Positions 45,624-55,472 of a stretch of DNA of 64,000 nt are shown here, piece by piece. The notes beneath the pieces are model-generated. The model was not told where the DNA came from and ran no database searches. It saw only the letters and a program-made list of their open reading frames with translations. Position 1 is the stretch's first letter. Every line of letters begins with the position of its first letter. This DNA is from Leucosporidium creatinivorum. Its lineage: Eukaryota > Basidiomycota > Microbotryomycetes > Leucosporidiales > Leucosporidiaceae. The DNA lies in assembly GCA_001600635.1 (NCBI GenBank), contig BCKL01000012.1, positions 434,001-498,000 on the forward strand. Reading direction: 5' to 3'. The position numbers and the translations under genes were made by a program.

Positions 45624-45790
45624 ACACTGCTTTGAACGATCGGACGCATAGCAAGGACCTTCGCTCCGGAGCTGAAGCGAGCGGCGAAGCAAACTCATCG
45701 CCGAGCAGCGGCTGGGCCCCAAGCGACTCGCCACTCTCTCGAGCAAGGCATGGCACAACAGAGCCTTACAGATTCAGAGAGTCAACCTCT

Positions 45791-46801
45791 CTACAAGTAG
45801 CCCCTCCTCACCGCCTTCCTCTCTGCCTTCCGATCCTTCCTATCCTCCTTCCTCTCCCTCCGCTCCTCCTTCCTCTCCATCTTTTCCCACTTTCTCTGAC
45901 CCTTATCGGACCTCCCCACCCCCGTAGCACGCCCGTCAACCCTGGAAGGGATTGCCATCAACCTCTCACCGCGCTCCTGTAGTCGACTGCCGATGCGAGT
46001 GCTTTGGAGGAGATCGCCGAGGCCCCCGAGAGTGGATTGGGAGTTCGAGGACGGGTTGGGAGGTTGCTGAGTGGATTGGCAGGCGGGAGTATGGTAGGGA
46101 GAGGAAGCCCCTCCACTGTTGCTGGCGAAGTAGGCGTCCTGCGCATGAGTGTCGGCCGGACTGGCCCCGTAGCGAGCGCCGTCGCCGCGCTCGTTCTCTT
46201 CCGGCCTCGGCGAATAGTTACTCCTCGCATTCCCACTATACGAGCCATACTCCTCACCCCCCACCGGTCGCCCTTCTCGAGACTCCTGCAGCTCCCTCGA
46301 TCCGCTGCCCGAAGCGCGGTTGAGAAGTCCGCCGAGTCGTCCACCGAGACCGCTTTGCGAGGCAGGAGGTGGTGGGGATTGAGAAGAGTGCCAGCGTTGG
46401 CTCGGTGTGTGATTCGTGAGTCGACTGATGGCGTTGCCGAAGGAGGAAGAGGACGTAGAAGCGAGGGCAGGACGTTCGGCGTTGAGGGTGCGAGAGTGGC
46501 TGCTGGAGCGGGAAGAGGACGGCGAGGGGAGCTGCTGGGCGTTGGTGTAGGAGTGGGAAGAGGATTTAGCTGCTTTGAAAGGTGGTGAACCAGTCGGCTC
46601 GGATTCTGCGAGAGGGAGGTCAGCTCGGCTCTCGTGCGAGAGGATGGAGGACTCACTCTCGTACGCTGGCGGCGCGGGTTGAGGAGCGATCCAAGTCGAC
46701 TCGCCGGAGCTTGTGTTGATGAAGTAAGGCGTCTGATGCTGGTCGCTCCACTGCTGAACACACGGCGAGGGGAGTTCGGTCTTCGAGTTGAGGTCGGTCA
46801 T
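45791..46801 (-). CDS. WW-domain protein with disordered Ser-rich tail
   Basis: An N-terminal WW domain is present: CVQQWSDQHQTPYFINTSSG followed by ESTWIAPQP, with both Trp and the aromatic pair. The rest is Ser/Gly/Pro-rich and disordered, with GGLGGLLNRASGSG-type motifs (actual text GLGGRLGGLLNRASG). A very basic C-terminus follows (KEERRERKEDRKDRKAERKA). WW domains bind Pro-rich ligands such as PPxY. A 51-nt intron (46606-46656) can be removed without changing frame and contains no stop. The start at 46801 puts the WW domain at the very N-terminus, as in the neighbouring gene. An ATG at 47053 in the same frame would add 84 residues that look like leader sequence. Confidence 0.7.
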   Translation of the reverse strand: MTDLNSKTELPSPCVQQWSDQHQTPYFINTSSGESTWIAPQPAPPAYESESSILSHESRADLPLAESEPTGSPPFKAAKSSSHSYTNAQQLPSPSSSRSSSHSRTLNAERPALASTSSSSFGNAISRLTNHTPSQRWHSSQSPPPPASQSGLGGRLGGLLNRASGSGSRELQESREGRPVGGEEYGSYSGNARSNYSPRPEENERGDGARYGASPADTHAQDAYFASNSGGASSPYHTPACQSTQQPPNPSSNSQSTLGGLGDLLQSTRIGSRLQERGERLMAIPSRVDGRATGVGRSDKGQRKWEKMERKEERRERKEDRKDRKAERKAVRRGYL

Positions 46802-47193
46802 TCTTCGGAGAGGTGCTGATAGGGTCGCTGGAGGTGTGCGGTAGACGTGGAGTCGTCGAGGAGTGATGTGAAGGAGCACAAGAAGGGAAAGGACAGCCAG
46901 CTTAAGTCGGCGCCGCTCTTCGCACACCTTGCTCGCTGTTTCGGAGGAGTCTCCAAGTGACGTTGGCGAGGACGAAGATAGCAACGCATAGCGGGAGTCC
47001 CTGCAAGCGAAGCGGGATCCTGGTCTGAGTCGGCCACGACTGTACAGAGACATGAAGGTGAATAGGGTATTCGGCGAAGAGGCGGTGAGGGAAAGGGACC
47101 GCGAGTGAGGTCAAGAAGAGCTCGGCGCGAGTCGAGCAATGTTGGCAAAGGCTTGCAGCAGTCGTACATGAGCTCCAACGCTCTACTGCAGCT
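46802..47193. promoter_or_regulatory. Region between the two WW-domain genes (392 bp)
   Basis: This is the promoter and leader of the 45791-46801 gene plus the 3' flank of the other WW gene. An open frame continues upstream of the WW gene start to 47053 with a hydrophobic stretch (LAVLSLLVLLHI). It is more likely leader than protein. Confidence 0.35.
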
Positions 47194-47779
47194 TCAGTCC
47201 GAGTCTGAGCCGCTGGACGAGTCGTCGCTGCCGCTCTTGTCGGAGCCAGAGCCCTTTTTGCGCTTGTCCTTCTTGTGTTTATCCTTCTTGTGCTTCTCAT
47301 CCTTCTTGTGCTTCCCATCGCCTTGCTCGTCCTTCTTCGGCTTGTGGTGCTCCTGCTCGACGAGCGAGAGACGCGGGGTCAGCTCCACCGACAAAACCGA
47401 GAGCAACGCGAGACTCACCTCCGGGTGACTAGCAGGAGCGTGCTGTGGATACGGACTAACGTGTACCTTGCTGCCCTGGTCGTAGTGCTGAGGCGGTTGT
47501 TGCTGGTGCTGGTGCTGAGGCGGCTGTTGGTGTTGAGGCGGTGCTTGCGTCGCTTGCGCAGGGTGGTAGTAGGAGGAAGCGTGACCAGAGGGCGCGGGAG
47601 CTGCTGGAGAGTATAGCAGAGTCAGCATAGCTCTACAGCTGCCTCGAGAGCCCTACAGCGGTCTCAAACTCACCTGACGCCTGATGTGGGTTGGTCCAGG
47701 TCGTCTCGCCGGTGAGGGAGTTGCCCCAGAAGGGGGCGCTGTACTGCGTAGAGAACTGTTCGACCCAAGGCGAGCTCAT
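47194..47779 (-). CDS. Small WW-domain protein with Lys/Asp/Ser-rich tail
   Basis: The WW domain begins at residue 4: PWVEQFSTQYSAPFWGNSLT followed by GETTWTNPHQAS, with both signature Trp residues. A Gln/His/Pro-rich middle follows (QHQQPPQHQHQQQPPQHYDQ), then a charged tail (KHKKDEKHKKDKHKKDKRKK) ending in an SGSDSD acidic run. Two introns separate these parts. This architecture (short WW protein, PQH-rich, KHKKDK tail) occurs in basidiomycetes and ascomycetes, but its role is unknown. It is next to another WW protein on the same strand. Confidence 0.75.
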
Positions 47780-48079
47780 GCTGAATCGGGACGAGAAGAG
47801 AAACGAGCGAGAGGAAGGAGAGCAAGGAGCGCGCCGAGAGCGAGGTCGAGCCAAGTGACTGACAATTCACTGGAGTTCGCATGACATCGAGTTGTAGCGC
47901 GTGGCGACTCTTTGAATAGACCCGAGCGCGCTGCACCGAGAGCAGAGCCTTCCGGCCGAGCCTCAAGCCCTTCGCAAGCCGACCTCTCAACGCCGAACTC
48001 CCGAAGCTCGAGTGTTTGCTATCCTACAAGCCCGCCCTCGAATACGATTCCAACAATAAGTTTCCCGAGTGTACACTAT
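47780..48079. promoter_or_regulatory. Region upstream of the small WW gene (300 bp)
   Basis: This is the promoter of the 47194-47779 gene and the 3' flank of the lactone oxidase gene. No element could be recognised beyond a few short AT patches near 48055-48080. Confidence 0.3.
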
Positions 48080-50171
48080 TTACCTCTGCAGCGCCTTGAA
48101 CCTCCTCATATCGACCTTCTCTCCCACCTCGCCGAGCAGATGGCGTCGCGTGTAAGCGTTGAGCAGCACTCCCTGGGGGTCCACCCTCTCGCGAACGTCG
48201 AGGAAGTCGTGGAAGCGAGGGTACATGTTGGACAGCATCGTCCGGCTGCAGTTGTGCGATTTGGCCCAGTGCGGTCGGCCGTCGTGGGCGAGGAGGAGCG
48301 ATTCGAAGCGGCCAAAGAGAGCTTTGTAGGGGACTGAAAGGTTGAAGGGGCTGTAGAGGGAGAGGTTGTAAGCACTCGGTCAAGGCTATAGAGTGAAGGA
48401 GATAGCTCACCGATACTGGATGGCACCGATGTAGGCCGCTCGCTGACCATAAGTCGGCGAAAGCCAGATGTCGTCCTTCTCGGTCCAGCGGATCTCGATG
48501 GGGAAGTGGGAGCGTAGTCCCTTGGGGTCATGTAGCTCCTTGGTGAGCCATAGCTCCATGTCGAGGAGGCACTCGCCCGTCTTCTCGTAGGGAACGGCGC
48601 CCTCGTACGTGTATTGAGGGCTGCGAAGGGAGAACAGGTCAGCTGCCGAGCGTGTCGAGAGTGGAGAGAGGGTACGCACAAGCCGCAATCATAGTTGAAA
48701 ATGTTGGTAGAAGTGTCGACGCGGTAGGTGGGCTTGGTGAGCATGGGAAGGGGCTCGGTGCGAAGAGCTCGGAGGTCGGTGACGGAGGATTGAGGCGAGG
48801 TGGCGGGAGTGAGAGGAGGTGAGATGAGGTCCACTGGTGGCCGAGTAGTAGCGGGAAGCTGCTTCTTTGCTGGTGGTGCGTCGAGCTTGAGTTGAGGCCA
48901 GACGGGCGAGAAGAGCGAGGCGAGAGAGAACGGAGCGGGTCGGTGGACAAGAGCCCACATTAGGTGTGCGTGGTAAGGTAGGATATTGGGGAAGACGCGG
49001 GCGATGGTGAGGACGACGGCGTGGAGGCGTTTGGCAAGGAGGTTCTCGGTGATGAAGGTCGAGAGCCAGGATGGAGGCGCCGAGATGGGCTGAAATAAGC
49101 GAAGAAGGGTCAGCTAGAGCTCGTAGCGGGGGATCAAGGGTAGAATTTACCTTCTGCGTTCGATTCAGCCTCGAGACCTTGACCTGCCCGACTTGAGGGA
49201 ACCACCAGCACCGAACATGCTCGGCGCTCTCGGCAATCTCCTGCCACCGCTCCACAAACTCCTCGAACCCAATACTCCAACACTCCTCCTCCAGATTGAA
49301 CGCCTTCTCGCACTTCGATGCTACACCGACGATAACACCCATCACTCCCAATCCACATGTCGCGGAGAGGAAGAGATCGGGATCCTGTGTGCGGCTCACG
49401 CGCACGAGGGGAGCGTCGGGGAGGGGCAGGACGATGTCGAGGAATTCGACGACGGAGGAGAGGTTGCCGAAGGTGACTCCGGAGCCGTGGGTGGCGGTAC
49501 TGAGGCAGCCGGCGAGGGTTTGGTCGGAGATGGATCCTAGCGAGGAGACGGCGAGTCCATGTTCACGAAGTTGGGGGTGCAGAGCGGAAAGCTTTATTCC
49601 TGCTTGTCCATGGTAGGTGCACTTCTCGGTATCGACCTGCAAAGGAGAATGGGCAAAGTCAGCCGCCGGCCTCCGGGAAATCTGCGCGCGAAACGGTTTG
49701 TGGCGCCATCTGCAGTCGATTAGACATCGCTGAGAGCTTCCCAGGCGTCATAGACATGATCTGCTATAGCCCCTGCTCTGTTGTAGCTTCTGATGACCCC
49801 GATCTCCAGCTCGGCCGAAATCGAGCGCTCTTTTGCCAAGTAAGCGCGCAGAGACTCACCGCCAACAGCTTATCCATGGCGTCGAGGTTGATGATGTATC
49901 CGTCCGTGCAGACGAGATCGCTCGGGCTGTGTCCACTTCCGCTGGCGCGCAACTCCTTGCCTTCACGCCGGGCGAGCTCGACAACCATTCGAACCTCGCC
50001 GACATGACGCGGGCGGAAGATGGCAGTCGTCTGGGCAGCAAACGTGCTGGCCCAGTTGGTGAAGAGAGCTTTCCGTCCTTTGCTGTAGGCGATTGGCGCG
50101 AGCTGGGCTTTTAGGTCGATGATGCTGAGGTGAGAGAGCGACGAGTTGGCGGAAGAAGGCGTGCTTGCCAT
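48080..50171 (-). CDS. ALO1: D-arabinono-1,4-lactone oxidase
   Basis: This is a flavoenzyme that oxidises D-arabinono-1,4-lactone with O2 to dehydro-D-arabinono-1,4-lactone, the last step of erythroascorbate synthesis, on mitochondrial membranes. The FAD domain has GEVRMVVELARREGKELRAS, then GSGHSPSDLVCTDGYIINLD, where the His of GHSPSD is the covalent FAD site. It also has SLGSISDQTLAGCLSTATHG and GLGVMGVIVGVASKCE. The C-terminal ALO domain ends with RPHWAK and the RVDPQGVLLNAYTRRHL region. Length is about 560 residues, as usual. The first intron (about 49637-49857) is longer than most. A Ser/Pro-rich insert (about 48730-48870) is not part of the fold. The start is the first ATG. Confidence 0.93.
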
Positions 50172-50805
50172 CGTGCAAGATGTAGCTCGGTAGGTGGGTG
50201 GGGTGGGGTAGAAGAGAGAGATTCGGGAGCCGATCCTACAGAACCGAGCGCGATTCGATACAGAAACGTCGAGACGAGAAAGATGACGGAGGAGAGAGAC
50301 CTCGAAAGGAGCGGCGGCGGTGGTTTTGAGTTCGATCTGCAAGCGAGATTGCCTGTCTCAGCCCTTCTGACGCGGTGCAGAGGACTGCAGGAGCTCGGAA
50401 TCGCAAGGTATAAACTTGAATAGCAGTTGAGCGTCGCCATACCAGCCTACAGGCTATCATTATCGACCCTCGCAAAGGCCGAGGTTGCTCGTAAGCGCGG
50501 CTGGTTGAACGTGGGCTTTGAGTGACTTTGAGTACATGCTAGCAGAGTTCAGTCCACGACAGCGTAGTGAGGCCCGGGAGCAAGTTGTACAGCACCTTGC
50601 TTTGCTATTCTACTTCACTCCTCTCGGGCGCCGTCTGCGCCGAGCTGTTCTCGCGAGGTCGCTGGAGCTCTCTGAGCTGTCAGAAGAGTCGAGTAGCGAG
50701 GATCAGTATCACAACAGATCTCTAGACAAGCGTTACTATGCTCCTGCACCTCGAGCCGACCCGCCTGCCTTCGACTCGCCTCCCTGCCATGCCAGACCGT
50801 CCATT
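50172..50805. promoter_or_regulatory. Region upstream of ALO1 (634 bp)
   Basis: This lies between the ALO1 start and the end of the next minus-strand gene, so it holds the ALO1 promoter. CTACAG occurs near 50445. No gene or RNA is recognised. Confidence 0.35.
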
Positions 50806-51878
50806 TCAGTCCTGGGCGTCCACCGGCAGCTCGACCTCCTCCTCAGTCCCATGCTCCGTGGCCTTCTTTGCCCGCCTAGCAAGCGACTCCTTAAGCATTT
50901 CCTCCCTCGCCGCTGTCGCCCACCTATCCGCCTCCCGATCCTCCTTCGCCCGCTCCTGCTCCGCCTTCATCGCCGCAATCTTCTCCTCGAACGCCTTCCG
51001 AGCTTGTTCAGATAATAGCGATGGTGCGCTCTCCCTGGTGTCCACCTGGGCCACCTTCTTCCCTCCTACCAGCCCGCCGAGCACGGCGGTCCAATCCCGA
51101 CCGAGGGCTTTGGCGCCTAGGCGAACAGCGGCGAAAGCGAGGAGTGGCCATGACACCCATCGAGGTAGCCAGATCCAGGCGAGAAGTATCGGAAGGTGAA
51201 TCGATCCCTCGATGATGGCTATCCTCACCGACCGAGGTCGGAGCAGTCGGCTTAGGGCTTCCTGGTTGGCGACGACGGCGTACGAGAGGGCGGTGAGAAT
51301 CATGAAGAGGATGAGGAGGACTCCAGCGATGATGGAGAGCCAGTTGCCGAGCCAGGCGATGTAGTAGATTGCTCGTTCGAGGAGGAAGAGGATCCAAGTG
51401 AGAAGCCAGGTGAGGGCGCGGAAGGGGTAGGTGGACGTCAATTTGATGAGCTTGGCGAGGATGAAGACGCCGAGGGCCCAGAGAAGGAATACAGCTGACT
51501 GCTGACCGGTTTCGAGGAGCAGCTTCAGTGTCGACCGAGCGATATCGGCATCGAGACTCCGTTCGGGGGGAGCGGCGGGGGAGTCGGAGGGGGTTGAGGC
51601 GTAAGTGCCGGCGGAGGATGTGGAATAGTCTCGTGGTGGTCGTGGTGGAGGTCTCGGGGTCGAGTTGGAGCCGGCTCGGGAGGAGGAAGGCAAGGTCGAA
51701 GTCGAGGCGATGGGCTCGTCGAGGGGAATGAGGGGTGGTGGGTCGTCTGAGGGTTTGCGAGATTTACGAGATGGCCTGTATGATTCAAGGTAAGTCAGTG
51801 GTGTGCTTCAGACTTCAAGCAAGCTCCCTCCGCCGACGGGAAGGAAATCAAGGTCGTGTGCTCCGGCAAGGCTTACAT
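50806..51878 (-). CDS. Multi-pass membrane protein, unrecognised, 323 residues
   Basis: The start codon is split: AT at 51878-51877, then a 101-nt intron (51876-51776), then G at 51775. The frame continues PSRKSRKPSDDPPPLIPLDE. A Pro/Ser-rich N-terminus is followed by four or more hydrophobic segments (SAVFLLWALGVFILAKLIKL, LTWLLTWILFLLERAIYYIA, SIIAGVLLILFMILTALSYA, LPILLAWIWLPRWVSWPLLA). A charged helical tail follows (KAFEEKIAAMKAEQERAKED) and an acidic end (GTEEEVELPVDAQD). No family was recognised. Helix 1 and helix 3 are joined by short loops, suggesting an ER or Golgi membrane protein. No other ATG lies in frame before the first membrane segment. Confidence 0.65.
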
Positions 51879-52597
51879 GACGCAAGCTTTGACCTTGGTG
51901 AGAAGCTGCAGGGGAGAGTAGCGTGAGCTGTGGTTACTGCGCTACAGTCTGCAACTCCAACTCACCTATGAGGTGTCAAAAGAAGCGCGTCGAGAGCAGA
52001 GAAGTCCAGCGAACGAGGAAGCGGCTCCGAGGCGGGAGGAGGTTTCGTAGACCGTTCTGGTAGTAGGCAGCAGCTCGTCCTTCCTCTGGAGTAGACTTTT
52101 AAGGTTGACCTCGGCGTTATTCGGCGGTGACGAGGTTAGCGAATGACTTCGCAGAGGGCAAGAAGCGACGGCGAGCGGGTTGATCTCCTTGCAATTCCTC
52201 GTCGCAGCTCAAACGACTCGCCAGCAGCTCTAGTGGACAGATCGACCTACATCGGACGCTCGGACTGCCCGCTGTAGCCTTCCAAAGCTTTCCGCGAGCT
52301 CTCGGATCAGCTCATTTCGATTGCGGCGCCTGCACCAGCGCGTCAGCTGAGCAGCTCGGTGAGAAGCAGGTAAACCCTTCAGGTAAGCTTCCGACAGCTA
52401 CATAGCAACACCAGAGTCTTCCTAGTGCTCTCAAGCTGGCACCGGCTTCGTCGCCAGCTGTGAGCAGAAGCGGCGGTTTGTGGGTCAATCAACGCGCAAG
52501 TGAGCTGACTCGGCTCGTTCGCTACAGGTCTGCTTCACGGGGCGGAGTCTTCGCCACCGCTGGACATCGAGCGAGCTCGTCGGGACGCGACAGAGCG
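51879..52597. promoter_or_regulatory. Divergent intergenic region (719 bp)
   Basis: This lies between the membrane-protein gene and the DUF3431 gene. It contains CTACAG/CTGTAG near 51943, 52273 and 52525. In-frame codons precede the 52598 ATG back to 52460 without an ATG. No other gene was seen. Confidence 0.35.
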
Positions 52598-55258
52598 ATG
52601 CCTTCTCATTCGCGGAGGTCCTCCGAGGCATCGTACGAGGAGGAGAACCTGCATCGCAGCTCAATGGACGCCCTACTCGACAAGAAAGTAGGATCGGAGT
52701 CTCCCACATCACACGCCTTCCTCAGCACTCCCCCCGCCTCTTCCCCTGGCGCGAAGCTCGCTTCGCTCATCGCCCTCATCCTCGCCTCGACTCTGGCGGC
52801 ATACACGACACCGGCAGCAGCATCTCAGCACCGGAGAGCAGTACTCTTACTAGTACCGCTACCGTCGGCTCTACTCATTGGCGCTGTTATATTGCTGGGA
52901 TGGCTTCGGCCGAGAGGCTTGTTCGGCGGAGGACGAATTGGACTCGGGAAAGGCGAGAGTGCACAGAGGCGCGATTGCATGGCGGTGGGTGCTTTGAGCA
53001 CGCTATCTGTCCTGTTAGGCCTGTTGGAGGCGCGCTGGCTGGCCCCACGAGTGTGGCAGGCTGTTGAGGTGAGCGCTTCTGCCCAGGGCGTAGCTACCAG
53101 TGCGGACTGACCTTGAGTAAACTCGACAGATCATCGCTCTTCCTGTCCTCTCCAGCCTCTCCCTCGTCCCATCTCTGGGCATTCGCAACATCCGACCCAT
53201 CCCCGAAGCGCTCGCCTGCACGTCGAGCGTAGCCTTCCTCGTCCTATTCGGGCTACTCGGCACCCCTGCACCATTCATCGGCCTCATCATCGTCATCCTA
53301 CGAGTGATTGTCGATGCGCTGCGGTGGTCCCTCCTCAAGCAAGGCCTCAGCAGTGAGAAGGCCGGTGACTTTTTGCTGATGTCGTCGTTGGTGAGTGTAG
53401 GCTACGTCGTGCGTAGATCCCTCGCTCACTTCTCTTCTCGACAGTTCGCCTTCGTCTCCTCTTTCCCAATCGCCATCGTTGGAGCAGCGCATCCCAGCTC
53501 GTCGACCCCTCCGCCAACTTCACTCGATGCCCTCTCCGAGCTCACCTATACCCTCGCGACCGTCTTCAGTCACATCACTCTCCTCTTCGCCCTCCACATC
53601 TTCACTTCACCTCTGTCTATCGCTTCGCACATCATTCCTCGCAACGCCCTTCTACTCGCACTCTCCACCTTCGGTCGAGAAGGAGTCGCTCTCGTCGGCA
53701 ATTGGCAGCAGATGCTTCTGGTCCTCGTTGGAGGATTTCTAGCCCTCGCTTACACCGATCTCGAACTCTCAGCAGCACTGAGAGATTGGTCACGGCGGAT
53801 ACGACGCTCGGCTGGGCTGGCGCAGCTCGGCGGCGGCGAGGCGTCGGGCTACGACCAGGAGAACGAGCTCGAGTCGAGATCACCATCGCCTACACCTTCG
53901 CCAACTCTCGTCGGCGCACGACGCATGTCCAACGGCAGCGGCGGGAAATACACGACCTCGCCTTCGCCCTCTCTCACCCTCCTCCTCCTACCCCTTCTTC
54001 CCCTTCTCACGCTCCTCCTCCAATCATCTACCTCGACCACCCCCTCACTCATCGACGCATGCAACTACCTATCCCCATCCCTTCGCCCCTCACTCTGCCC
54101 TCTACCCTCCAAATCTCGTACGGTCGACTTGGTCTTCGCATACTTCGATGAGGATCTCGACAAGTTTGCTGGCTACCTCGCGGAGATCGAGAAGACGCCG
54201 TTTGTGGCGGAGAGGGATACGAGGGTACTGGTGTACAACAAGGGAGCGAGGAGCGAGGAGGAGATTAGGAAGGGGCTCAGACTCGGCGGTCGGCACGAGG
54301 TGATCCCATTGCCAAACTACGGGCGGGAGGGAGCGACATATCTACAAGTGAGTTCTCCTGCATGAGCTTGTGTTGTCTTCCCACTTCTGACTCGCCTTCG
54401 ATCCACAGCACATCCTCCTCCACTACAACTCGACCCTCCTCGCCTACTCCGGCGTCTCCCTACCACCAACCTCTCCCCCTCGCTCCCGCATCCTCGCCGA
54501 CCACACCTTCTTCCTACAACCGCATTTCGCCTGGTCGCACGTCTCCGGCCCTCGCATGCAACTCGTCGAGGCTGACACGGGCTTCGCAGCGCTCGGCCCT
54601 GTGTTGAGGACGGATTGCGGTGAGGATGGGAGGGGGACGGGTAATTACCCGTTCGTGAGGGATTTGTATGTGATGTTTCGGGGTAGTCTGTGCCCGCCGG
54701 GAGGACAGTTGGTGAGTCTCGGCGATCCATCCCCGAGCGCACGTCGAATGCTGACTGTTCGCTCGCTTCAAACAGTCTGCCTGGGCGGCTGCAATGGTTG
54801 TATCGAAAAAGAGAATCATGGCTAATGCTTACGAGTGAGCTTCTCTCCCTCCTTCGCTCGGTTTGGCTCGCTGACCTCGCCTCGCTCTCGCAGCCGCTAC
54901 GCCGCTCTCGACGAGCTCATGGAGGCGCCCGAAGGCCATTGGATTCATCAGGTATATTATCTCGGACTCTCGGTCGTTCGGGCGGGCGCTGACCTCTCGC
55001 CCTCCCCTCTCTCCCCTCGTTCTCCCTCCCTCCCCCTCCGCTCTTCTCGACCTCCCCGCCCGCTCACCATCTCTCCTGATTTCTCCACCTCTCCAGCTCT
55101 GGGGCGCCAACGGTTCTGGCGGCCAGTCCAACCCAGCCCTCGGCCACCATGTCGAGCGATCGTGGCCCATCATCTTCGGCTGCACCGACCCTCGCATCGC
55201 CGACGAGTGTCCTGATGATGTGCATGAGAAGGAGAAGTGTCAGTGCCTCGACAGCTAG
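52598..55258 (+). CDS. Multi-membrane-spanning protein with C-terminal DUF3431 domain
   Basis: The N-terminal part (MPSHSRRSSEASYEEENLHR, then about nine hydrophobic segments such as GAKLASLIALILASTLAAYT, VAFLVLFGLLGTPAPFIGLI, and SLTLLLLPLLPLLTLLLQSS) looks like a transporter-type membrane bundle. The last about 320 residues form a DUF3431 domain: TVDLVFAYFDEDLDKFAGYL, then VLVYNKGARSEEEIRKGLRL, IPLPNYGREGATYLQHILLH, and DHTFFLQPHFAWSHVSG. DUF3431 resembles a glycosyltransferase-like fold in fungi, but its activity is not established. The exons join in frame across about seven introns. The start is the first ATG of the frame. The domain order is odd, since DUF3431 usually stands alone or behind one anchor. 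Confidence 0.8.
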
Positions 55259-55472
55259 ATAATATTTCTAGACAGTGCGTGTGTAGATGTAGATATAGAT
55301 ACGGAAGCAGCGCGCTTAACGATTGTCGATTCGGCTGTCGACGGCTCGGCGTTGCGAAAGCCTGCACTCGCTTCAGCTCATGCTCGTGTACGGCGGATCT
55401 TGACTGCTATGGTTCAGTGTTGCAAGACGCTATACAGATACAGATAAGACTCTCGGCTCCTCCTTCGACCCT

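Noticed and set aside
46801-47053. Upstream start for the WW gene, adding 84 residues
   Set aside because: The frame is open and has an ATG, but the extension is leader-like and has no family support. The neighbouring WW protein starts directly with the domain.
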